From: GMQP-bins7 sp963776565
GTDB lineage: Bacteria > Actinomycetota > Thermoleophilia > Gaiellales > Gaiellaceae
Direction of reading: 5' to 3'
Length of the DNA stretch: 64,000 bases
Assembly (NCBI GenBank): GCA_963776565.1
Contig: CAVZNF010000005.1
Span: 248,001 to 312,000 of the forward strand
Made by a program: the position numbers and the translations under genes. This document shows, one piece after another, positions 8,831 through 20,050 of the stretch (positions within the stretch are counted from its first letter, which is position 1; each line of letters begins with the position of its first letter). A model generated the notes under the pieces. The model had not been told where the DNA came from. It did not search any database and saw nothing but the letters and a program-made list of their open reading frames with translations.

Positions 8831-10605
8831 CCTGCGACCACCTGCTGCAGGAGCCCGTGCTCGTGAATCTCGCGGAACACGGGGCTCGTCTCGAGCAACT
8901 CGGCCTGTGTGCCCGCGAGCGACGATCCGCCCGTGGTCGAGGACGACCACCTCGTCCGCGAGTGCGATCGTGGACAGCCGGTGGGCGATGATGATCGTCG
9001 TTCGCCCGCGCATCACCTCGCGCAGGCCCGCGCGGATCCTGGCCTCGGTCGTCGCGTCGACCGAGGCCGTGGCGTCGTCGAGGATGAGGATGCGCGGGTC
9101 GATGAGCAGCGCCCGGGCGATCGCGATGCGCTGTCGCTGACCTCCGGAGAGCGTGATGCCCCGCTCGCCGACGACGGTGTCGTAGCCGTGCGGCAGCTCG
9201 AGAACGAACTCGTGGGCCTGCGCCGCCTGCGCGGCTGCCTCGACCGCCTCGAACGGCGCGTCGGGCATGCCGAGCGCGATGTTGTCGCGGATCGATGTCG
9301 AGAAGAGGAACGGGTCCTGTGAGATGACGCCGATCTCCCGACGGAGCGAGCGGCGCGCCAGGTCGCGGACGTCGACGCCGTCGACCAGCACGCGACCGGC
9401 CGTCGTGTCGTAGAAGCGCGGCACGAGTGCGGCGAGCGTCGTCTTCCCCGAGCCGGTGGGGCCGATGAGGGCCACGGTGCCCCCGGCGGGCACGCTCGAG
9501 ATCGACGGCCTCGACGACCGGTCGCTCGCGGTCGTAGCCGAACGTGACGTTCTCGAACACGAGCTGCCCGGGGCCGGCTGGGAGCTCGAGCGCGCCGGCG
9601 CGATCTGCGATCTCCTCGGGCTCGTCGAGGATCTCGAAGATACGCCGCCCCGCGGCGATCGCCCGCTGCGCCTGCCCGATCCACATCCCGAGCATCCGCA
9701 GCGGCATCACGAGCATGGCGAGCAGGAGGTTGAAGCTGAAGAACGCCCCGAGCGAGAGCGATCCGGAGATGACCATCCGACCCGCGGCGAACAGCACGAG
9801 CGCCTGAGCGATGAGCGGCAGGAACGTGAGCAGCGGCACGTAGAGCGCGCGCTGCCGGTTGGCGTCGATCGTCCTCTCGAAGACGGTGTTCGCTGCGGCA
9901 TCGAAGTGCGCGGCCCGCCGCTCCTCCTGCGCGAACGACTTGACGACGTGGACGCCCGTGATCGACTCCTCGGCGACGATCGCGACCTCGGCGAGGGTCT
10001 GCTGGACGTCGCGCAGGACGGGCTGCGCAACGCGGCTGTAGCGGTAGGCGGTCAGCGCGATGATCGGTGTGATCGCCAGCGCGACGAGCGCGAGCTTGCC
10101 AGCTGTAGAAGAAGAGCACCGCCGTGACGACGAGGATCGTCACCACGTGCTGCGCGAAGAAGATGAGGCCGTAGCCGAGGAAGAAGCGCACGGACTGCAG
10201 GTCGATCGTGGCGCGCGACATGAGCTGGCCGGTCTGACTGCGGTCGTAGAAGCCGAACGACAGTCGGAGGAAGTGCGAGTACAGCTCGTCGCGCATGTCG
10301 TACTCGACCCCGAGCGCCTGCCTCCCCGAGATCACGCGCCGGCCGTACATGAGGGCGCCCTTGACGAGCCCGAGCAGGATGATCGCGCCGACCTCGAGGA
10401 CGAGCAGCTGGGTGTCCGCTCCGCCGCTGACCTCGTTGATGACGACGCCCGTCAGCACGGGTACGAGGACGCCCGCGATCTGCGAGAGGATCGCGAGCAG
10501 CGAGGAGACGGCGAGCGACGCTCGGTACGGGCGCAGGAAGCCGAGAAGGCGCACGAACGTGCGCCATCCGCTGTCGGGCGTGCTTCGTGGCTCCTCGTCG
10601 GGCAC
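8827..10605 (-). CDS. ABC exporter half-transporter, subunit 1 (three frame breaks)
   Basis: About 591 residues when corrected: membrane domain (LLGFLRPYRASLAV..FFYSW), then an ATPase domain with Walker A GPTGSGKTT, canonical signature LSGGQRQRIAIARA, Walker B ILILDDATASVD in which the catalytic Glu is replaced by Asp, and the H-loop IIAHRLSTI. It is the degenerate-site partner of the following subunit. Extra bases interrupt it at ~10098 (TGG[C]AAG), ~9494 (GAG[C]GTG) and ~8911-8914 (GGG[C]ACA); removing them gives a continuous protein ending ..LLQQVVAG with its TGA overlapping the next ATG. The start is GTG at 10605. Confidence 0.82.
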
Positions 10606-10625
10606 GGCTTCGTAGGGTACGGATC

Positions 10626-11528
10626 GTGCTCGAGGCCGTGCCCAACGCGTCAGAAGGGCGGAGAGCCGAGGTGGTCTCGGCGATCGGCGCGGCCTTCGGC
10701 CGGAACGCGGTGCTTCTCGACACCCACTCGGATGCCGACCACAACCGTTCGGTCTTCACGCTCGCAGCCGAGGAGCACGACCTGCTCGAGTCGCTCCTGG
10801 CGGGGATCGCGGCTGCCGTCGAACGCATCGATCTCCGCGAGCACGTCGGTGTCCACCCGCGGGTCGGAGCGGTCGATGTCGTCCCCGTCGTGCCGTTCGC
10901 GCCCGAGTCGATGGAGCGCGCAAAGTCCGCGGCCCGCCTCGTCGCCGCCCGAGTCGGAGAGGAGCTGCGGCTCCCCGTCTTTCTCTACGGCGAGGTCGGA
11001 GAGGAGCGCCGCCCCGCGTACTTCCGGCGTGGAGGTCTCGACGAGCTCCGGCGACGCGTCGACGCAGGAGAGCTCGTCCCGGACGAAGGGCCTCGCGAGA
11101 TCGATCCCCGGTCAGGAGCCGTGCTGGTCGGGGCTCGGCACGCACTCGTCGCCTACAACCTCGACCTGACGACGGATGACGTTCGGATCGCTCAGGCCGT
11201 CGCGGCTTCCGTCCGAGAGTCGAGTGGGGGGATGCGCGGCGTGCAGGCGATCGGGCTCCGCCTGCCCGGCTCCGGTCGGACACAGGTCAGCATGAACGTG
11301 ATCGACGTCGATGCGGCACCCCTGCACGACGTCGTCGAGCGGGTGCGGCGAGAGGCCGGCGCACACGGCGTCTCGGTCAGCGGCGGCGAGCTCGTGGGGC
11401 TCGTCCCGGAGCGGGTCGTAGCCGCCGCCGCCAGTGCCGGCGCGGAGCTTCCAGGGGTCGACGCGTCGCAGGTGCTCGAGACGGTGCTCCGCTCTAGACT
11501 CGCGGAGTGGCCGACACGATCGTCCTGA
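10626..11528 (+). CDS. Glutamate formiminotransferase
   Basis: About 300 residues, starting EAVPNASEGRR, the conserved N-terminus of the formiminotransferase domain. It also has DTHSDADHNRSVFT and GVHPRVGAVDVVPVVPF. It transfers the formimino group from N-formimino-glutamate to tetrahydrofolate, the last step of histidine breakdown by this route, releasing glutamate. Only the transferase part is present; the cyclodeaminase domain of animal FTCD is absent. It is the first gene of the hut operon, divergent from the ABC exporter and overlapping hutH by 22 bases. The start GTG at 10626 is chosen because the family motif begins there. Confidence 0.88.
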   Translation: MLEAVPNASEGRRAEVVSAIGAAFGRNAVLLDTHSDADHNRSVFTLAAEEHDLLESLLAGIAAAVERIDLREHVGVHPRVGAVDVVPVVPFAPESMERAKSAARLVAARVGEELRLPVFLYGEVGEERRPAYFRRGGLDELRRRVDAGELVPDEGPREIDPRSGAVLVGARHALVAYNLDLTTDDVRIAQAVAASVRESSGGMRGVQAIGLRLPGSGRTQVSMNVIDVDAAPLHDVVERVRREAGAHGVSVSGGELVGLVPERVVAAAASAGAELPGVDASQVLETVLRSRLAEWPTRSS

Positions 11529-13037
11529 CCGGGGAGGACCTCACCCTCCCGGAGGTGTGGGCGGTCGCTGTTGACGGGGTGAAGGCTGAGCTCGGCGACG
11601 CTGCGAGAGCGCGGATGCGCTCTGCCCGCGAGCTCGTCGACGGCGTCCGGGGCGAGCACACCTATGGCGTGAATACGGGGTTCGGCAGGTTCGTCTCTGC
11701 GCACATTCCGGAGGAGCTGGGCGAGGAGCTGCAGCTCCGTCTCCTGCGAAGCCATGCGTGTGGAGTCGGCGAGCCGTATCCGGACGACGTCGTGCGCGCG
11801 GCGATGCTCCTCCGCGCGAACGCGCTTGCGAAGGGGTTCTCCGGGGCGCGCATCGTGACAGTCGAGCTGCTGCTGGAGTGCCTGAACAGGGGCGTGCTCC
11901 CGCACGTCCCCGCGCGGGGCTCCGTGGGTGCGAGCGGAGACCTCGCGCCGCTCGCTCACCTCGCCCTGCCGCTCGTCGGCGAGGGGCAGGCGACGGTCGA
12001 GGGCGAGCTCGTCGGCGGCGCGGAGGCGCTGCGCGCGGTCGGGCTCGAGCCGATTCGCCTCGCGAGCAAGGAGGGGCTCTCGCTCGTCAACGGGACGCAG
12101 TTCATGGCGGCCATGGCGTCACTCGGGGTCGTGAGAGCACGTCGACTCGCCGCGACTGCCGATCTCGCCTGTGCGCTCTCGCTCGAGTCGCTCCAGGGCT
12201 CGAGGACGAGCTTCCTGCCCGCGGTGCACCGCGCTCGGCCGCTCAAGGGCCAGCAGGAAGCGGCTGCGAACGTCTGGCGTCTGCTCGACGGCTCGGCGAT
12301 CATCGAGTCGCACCGCTGGTGCGGCCGGGTGCAGGACGCCTACTCGCTGCGCTGCGCGCCGCAGGTGCATGGGGCCAGCCGCGACCTCATCGACTACGTG
12401 GAGGCGACCGTCGCCGTCGAGCTGAATGCCGCGACCGACAACCCGCTCGTGCTCGTCGAGGACGGCCTGATCGTCTCGGCGGGGAACTTCCACGGCCAGC
12501 CGCTCGCGTTCGCGCTCGACGCGCTCGCGATGGCCGTCGCCGAGCTCGCGAGCATCTCCGAGCGCCGCGTCGAGCGGATGGTCAACCCGACGCTGTCCGA
12601 AGGTCTTCCTCCGTTCCTCGTCGAGGAGGGCGGGCTCAACTCCGGGTTCATGATCCCGCAGTACGTCGCCGCCGCGCTCGTCTCGGAGAACAAGGTGCTC
12701 GCGCACCCGGCGAGCGTGGACTCGATCCCGACGAGCGCCGGCCAGGAGGATCACGTGTCGATGGGGAACGCGGCAGGCTTGAAGGCGCTCCGCGTGCTCG
12801 ACAACGCCGAGCACGCGCTCGCCATCGAGCTCCTCGCCGGCGCGCAGGCCATCGAGTTCCTCGCGCCGCTGCAGCCGGGGGGCGGCGTGCGAGCGGTCCA
12901 CGACGCCGTTCGCGCGCATTTCGCCCCGGCTCGTCGAGGATCGATCGCTGAGCGCGGACATCGAGCTCGTGGCCGACGCGATCCGCTCGGGCGAGATCCT
13001 CGCCGCGGCGGAGTCCGAGGTCGGCGCGCTCGCATGA
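11507..13037 (+). CDS. hutH: Histidine ammonia-lyase (one frame break)
   Basis: Deaminates histidine to urocanate, committing it to degradation. About 509 residues after correction. The ASG triad that forms the MIO cofactor lies in GSVGASGDLAPLAH, and further family motifs are YGVNTGFGRF near the start, QDAYSLRCAPQVHG and TDNPLVL. One extra base in a CCCC run at 12924-12927 shifts the C-terminus; removing it gives ..HFARLVEDRSLSADIELVADAI.. and a stop at 13037 that overlaps the hutU ATG by 4 bases. As sequenced, hutH and hutU would be joined in one frame. Confidence 0.93.
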
Positions 13038-14732
13038 CGGACGCGACGGTCGAGGCGCTCTGCGGCGATCTGAGCGCGGTCCGCGCTCCGCGCGGTCGTG
13101 CGCTCAACGCCCTCTCGTGGCAGACGGAGGCGCCGCTTCGCATGCTTCTGAACAACCTCGACCCCGAGGTCGCCGAGCATCCGGAGCGCCTCGTCGTCTA
13201 CGGGGGCTCCGGTCGGGCCGCGCGCAACCACGCGGCATTGAAGGACATCGTCCGCACGCTGCTGCGCCTCCGCGAGGACGAGACGCTGCTCGTCCAGAGC
13301 GGCAAGCCGGTCGCGGTGTTCCGGACCGGTGAGTGGGCACCGCGTGTGCTGATCGCGAACTCGTTGCTCGTACCCCGGTGGGCGACCTGGGACGAGTTCC
13401 GGCGGCTCGAGGCCGAGGGTCTGACGATGTTCGGCCAGATGACGGCGGGCAGCTGGATCTACATCGGAACGCAGGGCATTCTCCAGGGGACGTACCAGAC
13501 GTTCGCAGCTGCCGGCGAGCAGCACTTCGGGTCGGCAGACCTGAGCGGCAAGACGATTCTCACGGCAGGTCTCGGAGGCATGGGCGGCGCGCAGCCGCTG
13601 GCAGCGACGATGGCCGGTGCGTCGATCCTGTGCGTGGAGGTCGACCCGAGCCGGATCGAGCGGCGCCTCGCAGACCCGATATCTCGACGAGGCTGCCGAC
13701 TCGCTGGACGACGCGCTCGCCCGCGTGCGGGCTGCGGCACGCGAGGGCCGTGCCCTGTCGGTCGGCCTGCGCGGCAACGCGGCGATCGTCTTCCCCGAGC
13801 TCGCCGCGCGGGGTGAGCACTTCGACTTCGTCACCGATCAGACGGCAGCGCACGACCCGCTGACCGGGTACGTGCCGGCGGAGGTGCCGTTCGAAGAAGC
13901 GGCGGCGCTCCGCGAGCGCGACCCCGACGGGTACATCCGGCTGGCGCGTGAGTCGATCGTGGCGCACGTGCGCGCGATGACCGAGTTCGTCCGAGCGGGT
14001 TGCTACGTTTTCGATTATGGCAACAACCTGCGAGGGGAGGCCCATGACGCGGGACTGACGGATGCTTTCTCATATCCGGGATTCGTCCCGGCGTACATCA
14101 GACCGTTGTTCTGTCGCGGGATCGGGCCGTTCCGGTGGGCCGTGCTGTCGGGCGAGGCGGGCGACATCGATGTGATCGACAGTGAGCTCGGCTCTCTGTT
14201 CCCGGACGACGCGCTTCTGCAGCGGTGGCTCGAGCTCGCTCCGGCGCGCGTGGCGTTCCAGGGGCTCCCGGCTCGGATCTGCTGGCTCGGCTACGGCGAT
14301 CGGGCGAAGGCAGGCCTCGCGATCAACGAGCTCGTTCGCTCGGGCGCGGTGTCGGCCCCAGTCGTCATCGGGCGCGACCACCTGGACGCCGGCTCGGTCG
14401 CGTCGCCGTACCGGGAGACCGAAGCCATGCGCGACGGGTCCGACGCTATCGCCGACTGGCCGATTCTCAACGCGCTCGTCAACGTGGCGGCCGGAGCGAC
14501 CTGGGTGAGCGTTCACCACGGCGGCGGCGTCGGGATCGGCAACTCGATCCACGCCGGCATGGTCGTTCTCGCGGACGGCACCGATGCCGCATCCGAGCGG
14601 CTGGAGCGCGTGCTCACGACCGATCCGGGGATGGGCGTCGTGCGCCACGCCGACGCGGGCTACGACGAGGCGCTCGCTTCCGCCCGCGAGTACGCGATGG
14701 ACCTTCCGTCGGTCGCCGGCGCCGGCGCGTGA
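13034..14732 (+). CDS. hutU: Urocanate hydratase (one frame break)
   Basis: Converts urocanate to imidazolonepropionate using NAD+ as a catalytic cofactor. About 565 residues. Conserved features: MLLNNLDPEVAEHPERLVVYGGSGRAARN near the N-terminus, QGTYQTFA, ILTAGLGGMGGAQPLA for NAD binding, and VSVHHGGGVGIGNSIHAGMV near the C-terminus. One extra base near 13672 breaks the frame (..ERRLA|TRYLDEAADS..). It overlaps hutH by 4 bases and hutI by 4 bases, so the three are tightly co-translated. Confidence 0.93.
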
Positions 14733-15983
14733 CCTCAGGCCTGGGGGATCCCGGCGGGCGGCTTCTCGTCCGCGACCTCGCGCAGGTCGCCAGCCCGGCC
14801 GGAACCGATGCCCCGCTCCGCGGCGCAGCACTACGCGACGTCGCCGTGACCCACGACGCCTACGTGCTCTGCGAAGGCGGGCGGATCGAGGCAGTCGGTC
14901 GGATGCGCGACCTCGGACCGCTCGACGGCGACGTCGAGGAGATCGACGGTCGCGGGCTGTCGGCGATCCCTGGCCTCGTCGACTGTCACACGCACGCGTG
15001 CTTCGCGGGCGATCGCGTCGACGAGTTCTCGCTCCGCGCGGGCGGTGCCACGTACGAGGAGCTCCATGCGCGCGGCGGAGGGATCCTCTCCACCGTCCGT
15101 GCGACGCGTGCGGCCGGCGCGTCCGGGCTCGCCGAAGCACTCGCCGAGCATGTCGGCTGGATGCTGCGCGCGGGCACGACGACGTTCGAGGCGAAGTCGG
15201 GGTACGGGCTCGATCGGGAGACCGAGCTCACGCAGCTGCGCGCGATCCGCGACGCCGGCGGGGTGCCGACGTGGCTCGGCGCGCACACAGTTCCGCCGGA
15301 GTTCGCTGATGAAGGAGGCGACGCATACGTCGACTTCCTTCTGGCGGACGTGCTACCCGAAGCCGCGACAGATCGCCGAAGCTGCGGACGTCTTTCTGGA
15401 GCGCGGCGCATTCGACGTCGAGCAGGCTCGTCGCTATCTGACGGCGTGCCGCAACGCCGGCCTCGCGCTAAGGCTGCACGGAGACCAGTTCACGGAGTCG
15501 GGCGCGATCGGGCTCGCGATCGAGCTCGGCGCGCGGTCGGTCGACCACCTCGAGGCCACCGGGGAGGAGGGCGTGGCTGTGCTCGCGCGGAGTGACGTGA
15601 CCGGTGTGCTCCTGCCTGCCAGTGCCCTGTTTCTCGGGCGACCGATGCCGCCGGCGCGCGCGCTCGTCGACGCGGGGGCCGCGGTCGCGCTCGCGACGGA
15701 CTTCAACCCCGGCAGTGCGTTCTGCGAGAGCCTTCCGCTCGTGTGCTCGCTCGCGGCGATGCAGCTGTCACTCGCTCCCGAGGAGGCGCTCTCGGCGTGC
15801 ACGGTGAACGCGGCACATGTCCTCGCGCGTGCGGACCGGAAGGGCCGGCTTGCGGCGGGTTACGACGCCGACGTCGTCCTCATCGCGGCCGACGACTGGC
15901 GGCATCTCGCCTATCACCTGGGTGGCGCCGTGGTGCACACGGTGATCGCAGGCGGGAAGATCGCCTGGAGTCCCCCGGCATAA
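14729..15983 (+). CDS. hutI: Imidazolonepropionase (one frame break)
   Basis: Amidohydrolase that opens imidazolonepropionate to N-formimino-glutamate. About 417 residues. The metal-binding HxH is in GLVDCHTHACFAGDR, with further conserved GGGILSTVRATR, KSGYGL, HGDQF and ATDFNPGSA. One extra A at ~15368 (GCG[A]CAG) breaks the frame between ..VLPEAA and QIAEAADVFLERG. The GTG start overlaps the hutU stop. It closes a hut operon that carries the whole route from histidine to glutamate and formimino-THF. Confidence 0.92.
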
Positions 15984-15991
15984 TCGACCCG

Positions 15992-16369
15992 ATGGCCACG
16001 AAGAAGCAGCGACGCCGCCGCGCAAAGGAGCACCGCCACGACTACGTGTGGGTCGACGACGAGGGCAACGAGGTCGATCCCGAGGGCGCTTCGACCGAGA
16101 AGCGCGCCGGGCGTACGAGCGCGTCGCGGCGCGACCCACAGGCCCCGTCGTGGCAGCGCACGTTCAAACGTGGGGCCATCTTCGCGCCGATCATGTTCGG
16201 CACCGTGCTTCTGCTCTCGCCCGAGCAGCCGATTGCGACGAAGATCACGCAGACCCTCCTGATCGTCGCGATCTTCATCCCGTTCAGCTACTTCCTCGAT
16301 CGCTTCTTCTATCGCACGGCTCAGCGCCGGGCCGCGCGTCAGCAGTCCGACGGACGGCGTGGGAGCTGA
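15992..16369 (+). CDS. Small membrane protein, unknown function
   Basis: 125 residues: a very basic N-terminus (ATKKQRRRRAKEHRHDYV), a polar stretch, then two predicted membrane helices (IFAPIMFGTVLLLS and LLIVAIFIPFSYFL) and a basic tail. The positive ends suggest both termini are cytoplasmic. It follows hutI by 8 bases but is unlikely to act in histidine use. No family function is known to me. Confidence 0.7.
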   Translation: MATKKQRRRRAKEHRHDYVWVDDEGNEVDPEGASTEKRAGRTSASRRDPQAPSWQRTFKRGAIFAPIMFGTVLLLSPEQPIATKITQTLLIVAIFIPFSYFLDRFFYRTAQRRAARQQSDGRRGS

Positions 16370-16381
16370 CGGCGGGTCGCT

Positions 16382-17031
16382 ATGGCGCTGCGCGTCGATC
16401 AGCTCTCGCTCGGACCGATCGGGACGAACTGCTACATCGTCCGGGCCGAGGCCGGCTCGAGCGAGGCCGTCGTGGTCGACCCGAGCGGTGACGCGACCGA
16501 GATCAGGCTGACGCTTGCTCGCTTCGGTGCACAGTGCGCCGCGATCCTCGTCACGCACGGCCACTTCGACCATCTGCTCGGTGTCGCCGACCTCGCAGAG
16601 GGGACAGGCGCGGCTGTGCACATGCCCGAGGGCGAGCGGATGCTCCTCGAGAGCCCGCAGGGGGTCACGCCGGTCGGACTGACTCTGCGAGCCCACACGC
16701 CGGAGGTTGTTCTCGCCGGCGGCGAGACTGCTCGAGGTCGCGGGTATCGCCTTCGACGTGCTGCCCGTCCCCGGCCACTCGCCGGCTCACGTCGCCTACC
16801 ACGCGGACGGCGCTCTCTTCTCCGGCGACGTGCTCTTCGCCGGGTCGGTCGGGCGCACCGATCTTCCGGGTGCTGACTGGGACACGCTGCTCGGGTCGAT
16901 TCGCATGCTCGTCGACACGCTGCCGCCCGAGACGGCCGTGTACCCCGGCCACGGGCCGATCACGACGCTGGGCGCGGAGCTCGCGCGGAATCCGTTCCTC
17001 GCCGACCTGCGTGCGGAGCGCGGTGGAGTGA
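16382..17031 (+). CDS. Metallo-beta-lactamase-fold hydrolase, glyoxalase II-like (two frame breaks)
   Basis: About 215 residues. The Zn-binding HxHxDH motif is THGHFDHLLG; other MBL ligands are PGHSPAHVAY, LFSGDVLFAGSVGRTD and YPGHGPITTLG. The N-terminus LGPIGTNCYIV is typical of glyoxalase II-like thioesterases, so hydrolysis of a glutathione-like or other thioester is plausible, with substrate unknown. One extra A at ~16727 (GAG[A]CTG) breaks the middle. A second extra base near 17025 removes the stop: correcting it gives ..LRAERGE and a TGA overlapping the hisS GTG by 4 bases. As sequenced it reads straight into HisRS, which is probably not a real fusion. Confidence 0.82.
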
Positions 17032-18284
17032 GCCGCGAGGCACGAATCGAGCGACCGCGCGGCACGCACGACGTCGTTCCCTCGGAGCAGCCGCTCTGGA
17101 CGCGCGTCACGTCGGAGATCGAGCGGCTGTGCGCGCTCTACGGCTATCGCCCGATCCAAACCCCGGTCTTCGAGGACACGGCGCTCTTCGAGCGAACCTC
17201 CGGCTCGGGCTCGGACGTCGTCCAGAAGGAGATGTACACGTTCGCGGATCGCTCTGATCGGTCGCTCACGCTGCGCCCGGAGGCGACCGCGCCCATCTGC
17301 CGCGCGTACGTCGAGCACGGCTTCCACCGCGAGCCGCAGCCCGCGAAGCTCTTCACGATCGCGACCATGTACCGCTACGGAGCACCCGGCCGTGGTCGCC
17401 ACCGCGAGCACTGGCAGGCGTCCGTCGAGGCGATCGGGAGCGACGATCCGTCGGTCGACGCCGAGCTCATCCAGCTCTACGACGCCCTGCTCCGTCGCCT
17501 CGGCCTGACGCAGTACCACCTCGAGCTCAACTCGATCGGCTGCCGCGAGTGCCGCCCGGCGTACCTCGAGGCTCTGCGGAACTGGCTCGAGGCGAATGCC
17601 GAGCGCCTCGACGAGGCCACTCGCGAGAAGGCTGCGACGAGCCCACTGCGCGTCTTCGACAACTACCAGGCGAAGCCTGAGCCGGCTCGCGCCGCGCTGG
17701 ACGAAGCGCCGAAGATCGGCGAGTCGCTCTGCGCGGCATGCGTCGAGCGCTTCGCCGTCGTCCGGCGCGATCTCGACGCGACGGGCGTCGCGTATCGCCT
17801 CGTTCCGACGCTCGTTCGCGGGCTCGACTACTACTCGCGCACGACCTGGGAGTTCGTCGGGCCGCTGGAGAACGAGAACGCGACGCTCTCGGGTGGAGGC
17901 CGCTACGACTACCTCGTGGAGGAGATCGGCGGGCCGCCGACTCCGGGCGTCGGCTTCGGAGCCGGCATCGAGCGTCTGATCCTCGCGCTGGAGGAGGAGG
18001 GAATCGCGGACGCGGAGCCTCCGTCCACGGACGTGTTCATCGCCCTCGACGAGGGCGCGCCGCGCGAGCGCGTCGCAGCTTTGCTCGCCGAGCTTCGCCG
18101 ACGTGGGATTGCGAGCGAGACCGACTATGCGGGCCGCTCGCTCAAGGGCCAGCTGACCCAGGCCGGCCGCGTCGGAGCCGACGTCACGGTGGTCGTCGGT
18201 CCCGCCGACGCGACGATTCGTCGCGCAGGCAGCGCCGATGTCACCGTCGCCCACGACGAGCTTCTCGACAGACTGTCGGGATGA
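17028..18284 (+). CDS. hisS: Histidine-tRNA ligase
   Basis: Charges tRNA-His with histidine. 418 residues, intact class II synthetase. Motif 2 region TLRPEATAPICRAYVEHG then MYRYGAPGRGRHREHWQASVEAIG, the HisRS signature LVRGLDYYSRTTWEFVG, and motif 3 GVGFGAGIERLILAL. The C-terminal anticodon-binding domain follows (TDVFIALDEGAPRERVAALL). The GTG at 17028 is chosen because the conserved start IERPRGTHDVVP follows closely. Its stop overlaps the aspS ATG by 4 bases; hisS-aspS adjacency is common in bacteria. Confidence 0.93.
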   Translation: MSREARIERPRGTHDVVPSEQPLWTRVTSEIERLCALYGYRPIQTPVFEDTALFERTSGSGSDVVQKEMYTFADRSDRSLTLRPEATAPICRAYVEHGFHREPQPAKLFTIATMYRYGAPGRGRHREHWQASVEAIGSDDPSVDAELIQLYDALLRRLGLTQYHLELNSIGCRECRPAYLEALRNWLEANAERLDEATREKAATSPLRVFDNYQAKPEPARAALDEAPKIGESLCAACVERFAVVRRDLDATGVAYRLVPTLVRGLDYYSRTTWEFVGPLENENATLSGGGRYDYLVEEIGGPPTPGVGFGAGIERLILALEEEGIADAEPPSTDVFIALDEGAPRERVAALLAELRRRGIASETDYAGRSLKGQLTQAGRVGADVTVVVGPADATIRRAGSADVTVAHDELLDRLSG

Positions 18285-20018
18285 TCTGGCGCGATCTCAT
18301 GTGCGGCGAGCCGCGCTCGACGCACGTCGGCGACGTGCTCACGCTCTCGGGCTGGGCTGCGCGCCGGCGCGATCACGGTGGGCTCGTCTTCGTCGACCTT
18401 CGCGACCACACCGGCGTCACGCAGCTCGTGATCAATCCGGAGCGCTCGGCCGCCGCCGCCGAGCTCGCCAAGGAGATCCGCAACGAGTTCGTCCTTCGTG
18501 CCCGCGGTGAGGTCGTCGCGCGCTCGCCCGAAACGGTGAACGGGGCGATGCCGACCGGCGCGGTCGAGCTCCAGGTGGACGAGCTCGAGATCGTCTCGCG
18601 CTCGACGCCGCTCCCGTTCCAGCTCGACGAGGAGGGCGTCGACGAGACGCTGCGCCTCCGCTACCGCTGGCTCGACCTGCGTAGCGACAGGATGCAGCGA
18701 AGCATGCGCATGTCGCACTCCGTCATCTCGTCGATTCGACAGACGATGGACGGTCTCGGCTTCATCGACGTCTGGACGCCGAGCATGACGCGCGGGACCC
18801 CGGAGGGCGCTCGGGACTTCGTCGTTCCCGTGCGTCTTCAGCCGGGCCGTTTCTTCGCGCTCGCACAGTCGCCGCAGATCTTCAAGCAGCTCTGCATGAT
18901 CGGCGGGCATCGACCGCTACTACCAGATCGCGACGCTGCTGGCGAGACGAGGATCTGCGCGCGGACCGCCAGTTCGAGTTCCGGCAGCTCGACCTCGAGC
19001 TGGCGTTCGTCGAGCGCGAGGACGTGCTCGACGTGCTCGAGCAGGTCGTCGTCAACGCGTTCTCGAGCTCTCGGGCGAGAGGCACCGACACGGCCGTTTC
19101 CGCGCCTGACGTACGCGGAGGCGCTCGCTCGGTACGGCACCGACAAGCCAGATCTGCGCTACGGCCTCGAGATCCAGGATGCGACCGAGGTGACGCGCGG
19201 CTCCGAGTTCGGCGTCTTCGCAACTGCCGAGACCGTGCGCTTCCTCGTCGCGCCGCGCGCGTTCTCGCGGACGGAGCTGCAGCGGCTCGAGGAGGTCGCG
19301 AAGGAGTGGGGAGCCAAGGGTCTCGCGTACCTGGTCTACGACGGCGACGAGGTGCGGTCGCCGATCGCGAAGTTCCTCTCCGAGGCGGAGCTCGAGGCAT
19401 TCCGGAGCGAGCCGGGCTCGACCGCGCTCTTCGCAGCCGGCGACGAGGCGACTGTCGCGCGCGTGCTCGGCGGCCTCCGCGTCCATCTCGATCGTGAGCT
19501 CGGGCTCGCGTCGGACGAGGATCTCTTCCACTGGGTGATCGACTTCCCGCTCTTCGAGCGTGACGAGGAGACCGGCAACTGGACGTTTCTCCATCACCCC
19601 TTCACGGCGCCCGATCGCCGGGCACGAGGAGCGAGTCGCCGGCGACCCCGGAAGCGCGCTGAGCCAGCACTACGACCTGATCTGGAACGGGTGGGAGCTC
19701 GGCTCGGGCTCGATTCGGATCCATCGCCCGGACATCCAGGGCGACGTGTTCAGGACGATGGGGATGCGCGACGAGGAGGCGCACGAGAAGTTCGCGTTCC
19801 TGCTCGAGGCGCTGGCGATGGGAGCGCCGCCCCACGGCGGGTTCGCGATGGGGATCGAGCGCTTCGTCGCGCTGATGGCGGGCGAGCCGAACATCCGCCA
19901 GGTGATCGCCTTCCCGAAGGTCGCGAGCGGCTCCGATCCGCTGACCGGCGCGCCGTCCGCGGTCCCTGACGGGCAACTGCGCGAGCTCGGTATCCGACTC
20001 GTCGACCCGCCCGCGTAG
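18281..20018 (+). CDS. aspS: Aspartate-tRNA ligase (four frame breaks)
   Basis: Charges tRNA-Asp (and possibly tRNA-Asn). About 577 residues when corrected: N-terminal OB fold (SGWAARRRDHGGLVFVDLRD), motif 2 IDRYYQIA-CWRDEDLRADRQFEF, the bacterial insertion domain, and C-terminal QHYDLIWNGWELGSGSIRIH with motif 3 GFAMGIERFVALM. Extra single bases lie near 18905-18907, 18933-18936, 19060-19075 and 19610-19612; together they return the final part to a frame shifted by one. An essential gene with four breaks in 1.7 kb is more likely mis-sequenced than decayed. Confidence 0.9.
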
Positions 20019-20050
20019 CCGCGCCATCGCGCTCAGCCACACTAGCGCCC

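Noticed and set aside
11192..11959. Long minus-strand frames opposite ftcD/hutH and in most other genes
   Set aside because: GC-rich shadow frames with Arg/Ala-rich or low-complexity translation and no domains; the plus-strand genes explain the region.
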